Positions 14,421-21,253 of a DNA stretch of 29,163 nt are shown in pieces; within the stretch, counting starts at the first letter, position 1; the number at the start of each line of letters is the position of its first letter. The stretch comes from CAWBCI01 sp963787195 (GTDB lineage Bacteria; Bacteroidota; Bacteroidia; Bacteroidales; JAGOPY01), in NCBI GenBank assembly GCA_963787195.1, contig CAWBCI010000025.1:1-29163 (forward strand), written 5' to 3'. Under the pieces are notes generated by a model. It made no database searches. It saw only the letters and a list, made by a program, of their open reading frames with translations, and was not told where the DNA came from. The translations under genes were made by a program, and so were the position numbers.

Positions 14421-14594
14421 ATGAAGGTGCTGGAAAATATTTTTCCGGTAGCTGGACTTATATTCACCTTGCATTCAAGGTCCCAGGTAGCCATTAATGC
14501 TGATGGCATGGATGCCGATGGGGATCCCAGGGTGGAAGTGGAAGAAACAGCCACTGAAGATCAAAACAAAAAACAGAAAAGATCAGGAAAATGA
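14421..14594 (+). pseudogene. Truncated N-terminal relative of the downstream S74 surface protein
   Basis: 57 codons from the ATG at 14421: MKVLENIFPVAGLIFTLHSR, then SQVAINADGMDADGDPRVEVE, then a charged tail. The signal-peptide-like start and SQVAINADGMDADG line up with the start of the neighbouring protein (LGLIAPAFSQIAINNNGDAADASAILDVK). After VEVE the homology ends. This looks like the left end of a second copy of that gene, cut and closed by an unrelated stop. A genuine small secreted peptide is the alternative. Confidence 0.45.
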
Positions 14595-14702
14595 TAATAG
14601 TAAAATAACACTAATCACCTGATAGGGTGAGAGATAAATAAATAATTTAACTGTTTTTTGCACTGTTAATTTGTTGTTGCAAGAAGCTAAAACCAAATTA
14701 AA

Positions 14703-16907
14703 ATGAAAAAAGTTAAAGTATTCCTTTTAGTAAGCATGCTGGGACTCATTGCCCCTGCCTTTTCACAAATTGCCATCAACAACAATGGTGATGCCGCCGA
14801 TGCTTCGGCCATTTTAGATGTGAAAGGAACAAATGGAGGATTATTGGTACCCCGCATGACGGAAACTGAACGCGATGCCATAGAAAACCCTGCTACAGGA
14901 TTAATTATATATCAAATCATCAATAGCCCCGGATTTTATTTTTATTCGGGAAGTGCGTGGGTTAAATTTTCAAGTGGAACCAATAGTCTCAACGACTTAA
15001 GCGATGCCCGTACTATGGATGCATCTGTTTTTATAGGTGGATCTGCCGGGACAAGTAATCAATCCTCTGGCATTGACAATACTTTTGTTGGGTATTCTGC
15101 GGGAAATTATAATACTACCGGAGACTATAACACTGCCGTAGGAAAAGAGTCGTTTTATGCCAATCTGGAAGGTAGTCACAATTCAGCCCTTGGTTTTAGG
15201 GCATTGTACCGCAATGCTTCCGGGACTTATAACACGGCAGTCGGATACCAATCATTGGATTTTAATCAAACAGGTTCGAATAATACTTCAGTGGGTGGGT
15301 TCTCGCTTTTTTATAATACGGGCTCCAACAATTCAGCCCTGGGTTATGCTTCGCTGTATGCAAACACTTCAGGATATAATAATACTGCTTTTGGTAAGGA
15401 AAATTTATATTCAAATACAACTGGAAATGAGAATGCCGCTCTTGGTTACAGAACCTTGTATTTAAATACAACAGGTTCAAACAACAGTGCTTTAGGATCG
15501 TATTCATTAAATGACAACACAACAGGTGAATATAATGTTTCCATTGGAGCAAAAGCCCTCCATAATAATACCGACAGAAGCTATCTTGTGGCTGTGGGCG
15601 ATTCGGCTTTATTCAATAATGGAACGGGAGTAACAGAAACTTTTCATGCTACGGCAAATACTGCACTTGGATCAAGGGCTTTGTATTTAAACACTACCGG
15701 TTATGGCAATACGGCAACAGGTTCAAAATCATTAAACTCAAATACCGACGGGGCTTACAATACGGCAACAGGTTTAATAGCACTCTATAAAAATACATAT
15801 GGCACACTTAATTCCGCCTTCGGCACTTCATCCCTATATGAAAATACTACAGGAAATTTTAATACCGCTGTTGGTTTTGCTTCTTTGGGCTTAAACACCA
15901 CTGGAGAAAATAATACGGCCATTGGTGGAAGCTCACTTTATAGCAACACCACCTCTGACAAAAGTACTGCCGTTGGATACGAGGCTTTATACAATAATAC
16001 AGCAGGAGAAAATAGTGCTTTGGGTTATCATGCAGCATATAGTAATATTGGGGGTACTAAAAATACTGCCATTGGATTTGAATCTTTATATTCAAATACA
16101 ACAGGTAGTAATAATACAGCTATAGGATATCAGGCATTAACTAGTTCTGCAGTTTCATATTACAATACTGCCATTGGAACCGAAGCATTACAAAGCTGTG
16201 CTAATAGCTCAAATACAGCCATAGGTTACAGGACAATGAAAAATAACATCAATGGTTATGAGAACACGGCAATAGGTGAACAAGCAGCCATAAACACAAA
16301 TGCAAACTATAATACTGCCATAGGATATCATGCACTCGAGGCAAATACCTCAGGTTATCAGAATACTGCTATAGGACATAATGCTTTTTATAGTGGTGCT
16401 GCTTATCACAACTCAACTGCTATTGGATATAATGCTGCTATTACTACGAACAATATGGTAAAACTTGGAAATACAAGTGTTACTTGGATTGGTGGCCAGT
16501 CACCATGGAATAATACTTCAGATGGTAGGTTTAAAAGAAATGTAGAAGAAAATGTTAGTGGATTGGATTTTATTATGAAACTTCGTCCTGTAACATACAC
16601 CTGGGATATAAATTCGCTAAATACTTATATGGGGGTGAAAACTGATGAAACAAGGTTGGCTGAATCTGAAAATGAAACACATACTGGATTTATAGCTCAG
16701 GAGGTAGAACAATCAGCGAAAGAAACAGGTTTTGATTTTGATGGTATTCACAAACCGCAAAATGAAACCGATCCCTACTCTTTGTCGTATTCAAGTTTCG
16801 TTGTTCCCCTGGTGAAAGGCATGCAGGAACAACAGCAAATTATTGAAGACTTAATCCAACAAGTAGAGTCATTAAAAAAAGAACTTGAAATTTTACAAAA
16901 TAATTAA
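14703..16907 (+). CDS. Trimeric fibre-like surface protein with YadA-type repeats and S74 self-cleaving chaperone
   Basis: 734 aa. A signal peptide (MKKVKVFLLVSMLGLIAPAFSQ) is followed by AINNNGDAADASAILDVKGTNGGLLVPRMT, a common opening of Bacteroidota tail-fibre-domain proteins. Residues about 115-590 are some thirty copies of NTAIGYxALYxNTTGxN, the YadA/Hia head-type repeat that forms a left-handed beta-roll trimer. A Peptidase_S74 intramolecular chaperone begins at Ser606 (TSDGRFKRNV). Ser606 and Lys611 have the five-residue spacing of the autoproteolytic dyad, so cleavage before Ser606 is predicted. The end (EQQQIIEDLIQQVESLKKELEIL) is a coiled coil for trimerisation. No T9SS domain, so the export route is unclear. 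Confidence 0.85.
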   Translation: MKKVKVFLLVSMLGLIAPAFSQIAINNNGDAADASAILDVKGTNGGLLVPRMTETERDAIENPATGLIIYQIINSPGFYFYSGSAWVKFSSGTNSLNDLSDARTMDASVFIGGSAGTSNQSSGIDNTFVGYSAGNYNTTGDYNTAVGKESFYANLEGSHNSALGFRALYRNASGTYNTAVGYQSLDFNQTGSNNTSVGGFSLFYNTGSNNSALGYASLYANTSGYNNTAFGKENLYSNTTGNENAALGYRTLYLNTTGSNNSALGSYSLNDNTTGEYNVSIGAKALHNNTDRSYLVAVGDSALFNNGTGVTETFHATANTALGSRALYLNTTGYGNTATGSKSLNSNTDGAYNTATGLIALYKNTYGTLNSAFGTSSLYENTTGNFNTAVGFASLGLNTTGENNTAIGGSSLYSNTTSDKSTAVGYEALYNNTAGENSALGYHAAYSNIGGTKNTAIGFESLYSNTTGSNNTAIGYQALTSSAVSYYNTAIGTEALQSCANSSNTAIGYRTMKNNINGYENTAIGEQAAINTNANYNTAIGYHALEANTSGYQNTAIGHNAFYSGAAYHNSTAIGYNAAITTNNMVKLGNTSVTWIGGQSPWNNTSDGRFKRNVEENVSGLDFIMKLRPVTYTWDINSLNTYMGVKTDETRLAESENETHTGFIAQEVEQSAKETGFDFDGIHKPQNETDPYSLSYSSFVVPLVKGMQEQQQIIEDLIQQVESLKKELEILQNN

Positions 16908-16909
16908 AC

Positions 16910-16933
16910 TACCCCGCCGCAAGCAGCGGGGTA
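16910..16933 (+). repeat. Short GC-rich hairpin TACCCCGC/GCGGGGTA
   Basis: TACCCCGC (16910-16917) pairs perfectly with GCGGGGTA (16926-16933) around an eight-base loop, starting 3 bases after the stop codon. No T tract follows (TCTTAAGG). It may act as a Rho-independent stop without a U tail or as an RNA-stabilising end; sequences of this kind are frequent in Bacteroidota intergenic DNA. Confidence 0.6.
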
Positions 16934-16987
16934 TCTTAAGGAAATATCTCTTATTCTTCTCAAAAGACGGGGAATTTAGTCCCATCA

Positions 16988-17019
16988 GATCCCGAATAAG
17001 ACTTCGTCTTTTCGGGATC
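16988..17019 (+). repeat. Hairpin GATCCCGAA..TTCGGGATC
   Basis: GATCCCGAAtAAGAC pairs with GTCTTtTCGGGATC around a TTC loop (one mismatch). It belongs to a cluster of hairpins between 16910 and 17140. No coding function assigned. Confidence 0.6.
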
Positions 17020-17030
17020 AATTCGACTAA

Positions 17031-17062
17031 CAATTTTTTCTTCGCTTCGCTTGAAAAAATTG
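17031..17062 (+). repeat. Hairpin CAATTTTTTC..GAAAAAATTG
   Basis: A perfect ten-base stem around the loop TTCGCTTCGCTT. The surrounding GACTa...aGTC adds outer pairs. Followed by TTGAGTCTCATTGATTAAA, a string also found at 14162. Unknown role. Confidence 0.6.
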
Positions 17063-17104
17063 AGTCTCATTGATTAAACCGAAGCATGGAAATTTGGTTT
17101 TTGC

Positions 17105-17139
17105 AAAAGCCTGTCCTTTAAATAGGGCAGGCTTTTTTT
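17105..17139 (+). terminator. Rho-independent terminator
   Basis: AAAAGCCTGTCC pairs with GGGCAGGCTTTT around TTTAAATA, with a run of seven T at 17133-17139. This is the clearest intrinsic terminator in the window. It serves the S74 surface-protein transcript about 200 bases upstream. Confidence 0.85.
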
Positions 17140-17160
17140 AGAAAAATCATCTTTAACCTG

Positions 17161-17228
17161 GGATTTTAAACTTTTTCAAGAGCTTACAACATTATGCGCT
17201 GCACACTCATTCAGGGCACACACACGCT
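17161..17228 (+). repeat. TTCAAGAG family hairpin repeat, copy D
   Basis: GGATTTTAAACTTTTTCAAG-AGCTTACAACATTATGCGCTGCA..TTCAGGGCACACACAC closely matches copy A (5-79) at its start. It lies 21 bases after the terminator, so it is not positioned as part of the upstream transcript's end. Confidence 0.6.
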
Positions 17229-17236
17229 ATCATACA

Positions 17237-17329
17237 GCAGCTTAGGCTTGGTGTATTAGCAAGTTCAGTGCTTTTTCTTACCTTTACTTCCGGTTGATTG
17301 GAAAGTACCTTTAAAACCCAAGCCGCTGC
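17237..17329 (+). repeat. Long bulged palindrome (attC-like geometry)
   Basis: GCAGC-tta-GGCTTGG (17237-17251) pairs over twelve bases with CCAAGCC-GCTGC (17318-17329), with a three-base bulge on one side and a 66-base loop. A long stem with unpaired bases on one arm recalls attC sites, and CTTAGGC sits inside the left arm. No GTTRRRY box is found at the right end (ATATACCGGG). Confidence 0.45.
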
Positions 17330-17458
17330 ATATACCGGGAACCTTAGCAAACACAACAAAATAATAACATAAACAATGATTATTGAATAGACCGTTTGGC
17401 TGACTTAAGCAGAAGAAGCCTGTATATATATTGAGTAATCAACCAAAAGAAAAGAAAA

Positions 17459-18451
17459 ATGAAATTGAACAAGATTGCTTTATTGATCACTTTAGTTGGA
17501 TTACTTATTTCTTGTAATAATATTAAGGTTACCGATAAGACACAAGAGCCAGATTATTCAAAATTATATTATTGGGCTTCAGCCCCTGCCTCAGTTGATA
17601 AAGATGTTGATGTTTTTTTTGTATATCCAACATTGTTCGGAGGTCTTGGGGTAATGAATATGGATATCAGCGACGAAGCTATGAGGACTAAGGTTCAGGC
17701 AGCGCTTCCAAAACAAGCTGCCATCTTTAAAAAGAACTGCAATATTTATGCACCCTATTACCGGCAAATGGCAATGGATGGATTGTCTATGAATCCACAG
17801 GAACAAAATAAATATTTCTCAATTGGTTTGTCTGATGTAGAAAACGCATTTGATTATTATATTAAAAATAATAATAATGGACGCCCTTTTTTCCTAGCCG
17901 GACATAGCCAGGGTTCGCAAGTGTTAATACAATTAATGAAAGATAAATTTAGCGATCCAAAACTGATGAATAAACTTGTGGCAGCCTATATTATTGGATA
18001 TTCCGTCACTAATGATGACTTAGCTCAATATGATATGCTAAAAATATCAGAATCGGCAGATGATATTGGAAAAATTATCACTTACAACACTCAATCGGAA
18101 TCTGCAACAGGTTCTCCGGTTTTATTAGCTCATGCAAATTGTGTAAACCCACTTAATTGGAAAAACACCTCAGAATATGCTCCGAAAGAAATGAATTCAG
18201 GGGCTGTTTTTTTTAATGCTAATGGAGAGATCGATTCTATTGTTCCTCAATTTACCGATGCCAGGATTGACGAAAAAGGTGCATTAATAGTAAACCCACC
18301 AAATGGTGACAATATAGATGTTGGTAGTTTCCCGGCTGGTGTTTATCATATGTATGACTATAGCTTCTTTTTCAATAATTTAAGCGAAAATGTAGAAATT
18401 AGAATTAATTCATATAAACAAAAAAACCAAAATCCTCATATCACACAATAA
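17459..18451 (+). CDS. DUF3089 lipoprotein, predicted alpha/beta hydrolase
   Basis: 330 aa. The lipoprotein signal MKLNKIALLITLVGLLISCN puts the lipidated Cys at residue 19 (LISC lipobox). The mature part starts with a LYYWASAPASVDKDVDVFFVYPTL block typical of DUF3089, followed by NIYAPYYRQM. The nucleophile elbow GHSQGS puts the catalytic Ser at 150, with other triad members probably in the C-terminal third (Asp in the IDSIVPQFTD region and His in GVYHMYDY). The substrate is unknown; an esterase-type activity is an inference from the fold. Outer- or inner-membrane anchored. Monocistronic, with a purine-rich AAAAGAAAAGAAAA before the ATG instead of a canonical Shine-Dalgarno site. Confidence 0.85.
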   Translation: MKLNKIALLITLVGLLISCNNIKVTDKTQEPDYSKLYYWASAPASVDKDVDVFFVYPTLFGGLGVMNMDISDEAMRTKVQAALPKQAAIFKKNCNIYAPYYRQMAMDGLSMNPQEQNKYFSIGLSDVENAFDYYIKNNNNGRPFFLAGHSQGSQVLIQLMKDKFSDPKLMNKLVAAYIIGYSVTNDDLAQYDMLKISESADDIGKIITYNTQSESATGSPVLLAHANCVNPLNWKNTSEYAPKEMNSGAVFFNANGEIDSIVPQFTDARIDEKGALIVNPPNGDNIDVGSFPAGVYHMYDYSFFFNNLSENVEIRINSYKQKNQNPHITQ

Positions 18452-18461
18452 TTAGATTTAC

Positions 18462-18500
18462 TAATTGAGGCGGCTCCGTCTCCGGGAACCCGGGAACGGA
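18462..18500 (+). repeat. GGCGGctCCGCC family, copy 3, extended into a hairpin
   Basis: AATTGAGGCGGCTCCGTCTCC begins 11 bases after the stop codon and matches the start of copy 4 (AATCGAGGCGGCTCCG). Here CTCCGT-ct-CCGGG (18473-18485) pairs with CCCGG-ga-ACGGAG (18488-18500) to make a strong hairpin. A CCGCC at 18512 can pair with GGCGG as an outer arm. Confidence 0.55.
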
Positions 18501-18578
18501 GTGCAGCACTCATCCGCCATAGGCTGATACAACGCCATACTGCATGCTCGTGCAGCGCACTTAGGGCTTGTATATCTC

Positions 18579-18605
18579 CTTTCAGGTGACCGCCTGAAAG
18601 TTTTT
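18579..18605 (+). terminator. Rho-independent terminator
   Basis: CTTTCAGG (18579-18586) pairs with CCTGAAAG (18593-18600) around TGACCG, then TTTTT. It is 128 bases after the DUF3089 stop codon. Confidence 0.7.
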
Positions 18606-18827
18606 AACCCTGTACTTCGAAATACATTTTGATTTAACATTGTCGCGATTAGTGGCCCGGGTGAACTCTGTCCGCATACTTGTTCTCCTTGTAAATAAAA
18701 CACTTAAATGAACTCCAATCTATGATTTGGCTCCCTTTTTCATCGCTATTTTTTATCCACTCACCTTTGGAGGAAATATTGAATCCCCCAATTTTATGAA
18801 CTGATTATCAGGAGGCTTCGTCCAAAT

Positions 18828-18898
18828 GGATTTTATCCGCAATTTGAAAACTACTCTGTGGATCCGTCTAACTTTTTCTTAACTTGCGGATAAAATCC
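18828..18898 (+). repeat. Perfect 15-base inverted repeat with 41-base loop
   Basis: GGATTTTATCCGCAA (18828-18842) and TTGCGGATAAAATCC (18884-18898) are exact reverse complements. The loop contains GTGGATCCGTCTAAC. It ends about 50 bases before the methyltransferase start, so it could be a regulatory structure, a small inverted-repeat element, or a recombination site. It is not a terminator (only CTTTAG follows). Confidence 0.7.
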
Positions 18899-18949
18899 TT
18901 TAGTCTTGTAATCACAAAACAGAGAATTACAAACTTAAATAGATGAATA

Positions 18950-19804
18950 ATGATAGATAATAATGTAAGAAATCCAAAAAGTCCAAAATTTTATGTAAAA
19001 AGGTATTTAGACAGCATAAAAGAAGAGTTAAAAAATAAAATTGTATTAGATATACCAGCAGGTAATGGTGTTACGACGGAAATATTATTAGAGTATGGAG
19101 CAAAAGTTGAGGCTTTTGATTTGTTCCCTGAATATTTCATGTTAAAGAATATCGAATGTAAACGTGCTGATATTGTTGATAAAATTCCAACAGTGGATAA
19201 TTACGCAGATATGCTAATTTGCCAGGAAGGCATCGAGCATTTTAGTGACCAATTAAAGACATTTAAAGAATTTAATCGAGTACTAAAAACTAATGGGAAA
19301 CTTTTAATAACAACGCCTTCATATTCAAATCTAGCATCTAAACTCAGTTATTTATTATTTGAAAGCGAGAACACTAAACTAATGCCGCCAAATGAAATAG
19401 ATGATATTTGGATGTCTGACAAAACTTTGACTAATGAAATTTATCATGGACATATTTTTCTCATAGGATTACAAAAACTGAGAATACTTGCAAAACTTTC
19501 AGGATTTAAAATTAAGGAGATAAGATATTTACGGATAAGTAAAAGTTCATTATTTCTATTTCCATTTTTTTACCCACTTATTTTTATTAGTTCTTATTTA
19601 CGATATTTTAAAAATATCAAAAAGCATAAAGAAATACCTAAAGTATATATGAAAAATGTTTATACAGAACAGTTGAAAATAAATATTAATTCCAGGAATC
19701 TATTAAATAAGCACACTTTTATAATTTTTGAAAAAGAGAAGGAATTGAAAGATGTTGACTTTCGCCTTGATAATATTATGAAACCATTTGAAAAAATAAT
19801 GTAG
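18950..19804 (+). CDS. Class I SAM-dependent methyltransferase
   Basis: 284 aa. Motif I VLDIPAGNGVTTEILLEYGA is at about residues 33-52, with Asp at the end of the second strand (AFDLFPE). ADMLICQEGIEHFSDQLKTFKEFNRVLKTNGKLLITTP (motifs IV-VI) follows, which places it in the Methyltransf_11 group. The C-terminal 120 residues include a hydrophobic stretch LFLFPFFYPLIFISSYLRYF that may associate with the membrane, as in surface-polysaccharide or lipid methyltransferases. AT-rich and codon-biased to A/T, compared with the minus-strand genes that follow. The methyl acceptor is unknown. Last gene of the plus-strand tract. Confidence 0.8.
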   Translation: MIDNNVRNPKSPKFYVKRYLDSIKEELKNKIVLDIPAGNGVTTEILLEYGAKVEAFDLFPEYFMLKNIECKRADIVDKIPTVDNYADMLICQEGIEHFSDQLKTFKEFNRVLKTNGKLLITTPSYSNLASKLSYLLFESENTKLMPPNEIDDIWMSDKTLTNEIYHGHIFLIGLQKLRILAKLSGFKIKEIRYLRISKSSLFLFPFFYPLIFISSYLRYFKNIKKHKEIPKVYMKNVYTEQLKININSRNLLNKHTFIIFEKEKELKDVDFRLDNIMKPFEKIM

Positions 19805-19833
19805 TAATGCATTTAACTTGAGTGATATACGAA

Positions 19834-19859
19834 TAATCGAGGCGGCTCCGCCCCTTGGA
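19834..19859 (+). repeat. GGCGGctCCGCC palindrome family, copy 4
   Basis: AATCGAGGCGGCTCCGCCCC, 30 bases after a stop codon. GGCGG and CCGCC pair perfectly around CT. The longest match to copy 1 (9951) includes the flanking ATCGAGGC and the CCCC.TGG end. Confidence 0.6.
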
Positions 19860-19879
19860 AATCGGAATAAAATGAGAAA

Positions 19880-19921
19880 TGCAGAATTTAAGTGAAAAGA
19901 CTAATCCGCTTAAACTCTGCA
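19880..19921. terminator. Probable bidirectional terminator between converging genes
   Basis: TGCAGA-a-TTTAAG (19880-19892) pairs with CTTAAA-c-TCTGCA (19909-19921). It lies between the plus-strand methyltransferase and the minus-strand operon. Read on the minus strand the stem is followed by TTTCTCATTTTATT, a fair U-rich tail. Confidence 0.5.
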
Positions 19922-19954
19922 CCCTTCATTCTAAACTTCTAACTAAATTTAAGT

Positions 19955-20725
19955 TTAATCATCTTTCAAACACCTGACCGAATAGCCAAAGTCTTTCCCC
20001 AGATGATGGCGATAAGCCGAAGCGGAATTGAAAATCAGGTTGCGGTACCAGCCGCTGCTTGCATAATTCTCTTCAGAGGACCACCAGTATGTTTTTTCGT
20101 TCATACTTATGAAAGTGCCGTCGGTACCGGAACGGGCTCCCCCGGGAAGGGCCGTAAAACCGCTCTCGTTGGTCGCGCCTGAATTTGGGCTGTTCCAATG
20201 AGTTGTACCGGTCTCTTTCATCTTACCTCCTGCAGAACTCAGTCCGCCCAGGTAATCGGTCAGGATGGTCCACTCCCCATCGTCAGGCACATGCCAGCCT
20301 TCGGGACATACATTTTTCCCTCCGTTGCTAAGTTCGTCAGTTACAAACCAGTTATACATGGCGCCGTAAGGCTCTTTGTTTGATATATCATTTTCGTACC
20401 AGCAATAAGCCGGAGTACTCAGATTACTCCAGTTATCGTCACCGTTCTCCAGGGGGATAGGTGTTCCATCATTATAATGAATAACTTTCAGGTTCTGCCC
20501 CAGCCATTGTTGGGTGCCAATGGTGACAATTGAATACACATTGCCGTCGATATCGGTCACGGTATTGCCCCCTCCGGAAGAGTAAAAAAGTATGCTGTCA
20601 ATCTCACTAACGGCAACTTTCATCACCAGTCCGCCGGTTTTATGAATGTACATAGTGTCCTGCTGAGCGTTGACCACAAAAGCAAACAGGACTATAATCA
20701 GGCTGATAATCGTAAATCTTTTCAT
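19955..20725 (-). CDS. Secreted FISUMP-domain protein
   Basis: 256 aa. Signal peptide MKRFTIISLIIVLFAFVVNAQ (cleavage after about 20). A short N-terminal part (MYIHKTGGLVMKVAVSEIDSILFYS) resembles the leader of the gene just upstream (GTDGSQYQYEFSDIAKLHF). From about residue 58 comes the FISUMP domain: VTDIDGNVYSIVTIGTQQWLGQNLKVIHYNDGT, YGAMYNWF, CPEGWHVPDDGEWT.L, SGFTALPGG and final YSVRCLKD. The domain is widespread in surface lipoproteins with no known biochemical role. Third gene of an operon (11 bases after the preceding stop). No T9SS domain and no lipobox. Confidence 0.85.
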   Translation of the reverse strand: MKRFTIISLIIVLFAFVVNAQQDTMYIHKTGGLVMKVAVSEIDSILFYSSGGGNTVTDIDGNVYSIVTIGTQQWLGQNLKVIHYNDGTPIPLENGDDNWSNLSTPAYCWYENDISNKEPYGAMYNWFVTDELSNGGKNVCPEGWHVPDDGEWTILTDYLGGLSSAGGKMKETGTTHWNSPNSGATNESGFTALPGGARSGTDGTFISMNEKTYWWSSEENYASSGWYRNLIFNSASAYRHHLGKDFGYSVRCLKDD

Positions 20726-20736
20726 TTTATTCTATT

Positions 20737-21243
20737 TTATTTTTTAATGAATTTTGAAGTCAAGAAAGTGCTATTGCCGCTGATCCGGCAGATATAAAAT
20801 CCCGGAGGCAGTCCCGAAATATCTGTCTGGTAATATTGTTCACCGGAACTATTCAGCAAATGCTCCGATAGTATCATCCGGCCCGCCGGATCCAGGATCT
20901 CAAGCCTGAGGACTTCATTACAAGAAGTATTATACTCCAGGCTGATAAGATCCCTTGCCGGATTGGGGTAGAGCAGGAAATGCTTTCGATTTGCATCTTT
21001 AAATTCAACAGTTCCCGTAGCATCCCCGAAATGAAGATGACGGATGCCGGCAAAGGAGTAAGTATCGGTATTGCCGCCGGACTGGCTCACCAGCAAGGTT
21101 CCCGGATTGAAATGCAGTTTGGCAATATCTGAAAACTCATACTGGTACTGGCTTCCGTCGGTCCCGATTACATAGAGCTTTTGTCCCGGCAGGACCGGGA
21201 TGCTTCCCAGGATAATTAAAATAATCAAATAGAATTTTTGCAT
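20737..21243 (-). CDS. Small secreted protein with T9SS sorting domain
   Basis: 168 aa. The signal peptide MQKFYLIILIILGSIPVLPG is followed by about 65 residues (KLYVIGTDGSQYQYEFSDIAKLHF..) in which a DGSQ.Y..SDI.KLHF pattern recurs as GG.TDTYSFAGIRHLHF, a duplicated beta-hairpin unit. The rest is a T9SS type A sorting domain from about residue 92 (LYPNPARD) to SKFIKK, with the GLPPGFYICRI block. The mature passenger is therefore very short. Ribosome-binding site GGAGG at 21249-21253, directly against the stop of the preceding gene. Function unknown. Confidence 0.8.
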   Translation of the reverse strand: MQKFYLIILIILGSIPVLPGQKLYVIGTDGSQYQYEFSDIAKLHFNPGTLLVSQSGGNTDTYSFAGIRHLHFGDATGTVEFKDANRKHFLLYPNPARDLISLEYNTSCNEVLRLEILDPAGRMILSEHLLNSSGEQYYQTDISGLPPGFYICRISGNSTFLTSKFIKK

Positions 21244-21253
21244 AATATCCTCC

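Noticed and set aside
14703..16500. Repeats in the S74 gene as a CRISPR or tandem DNA array
   Set aside because: The periodicity is protein-level (NTAIGY-type repeats); nucleotide copies vary and there are no constant repeats with unique spacers.
15157..16600. Several alternative-frame open stretches across the YadA-like repeats
   Set aside because: Repetitive coding sequence keeps other frames open; they show only translations of the same repeat.
18461..18703. 80-codon minus-strand open frame
   Set aside because: It covers the GGCGG palindrome and the terminator at 18579-18605. Cys- and Arg-rich, with no family resemblance.
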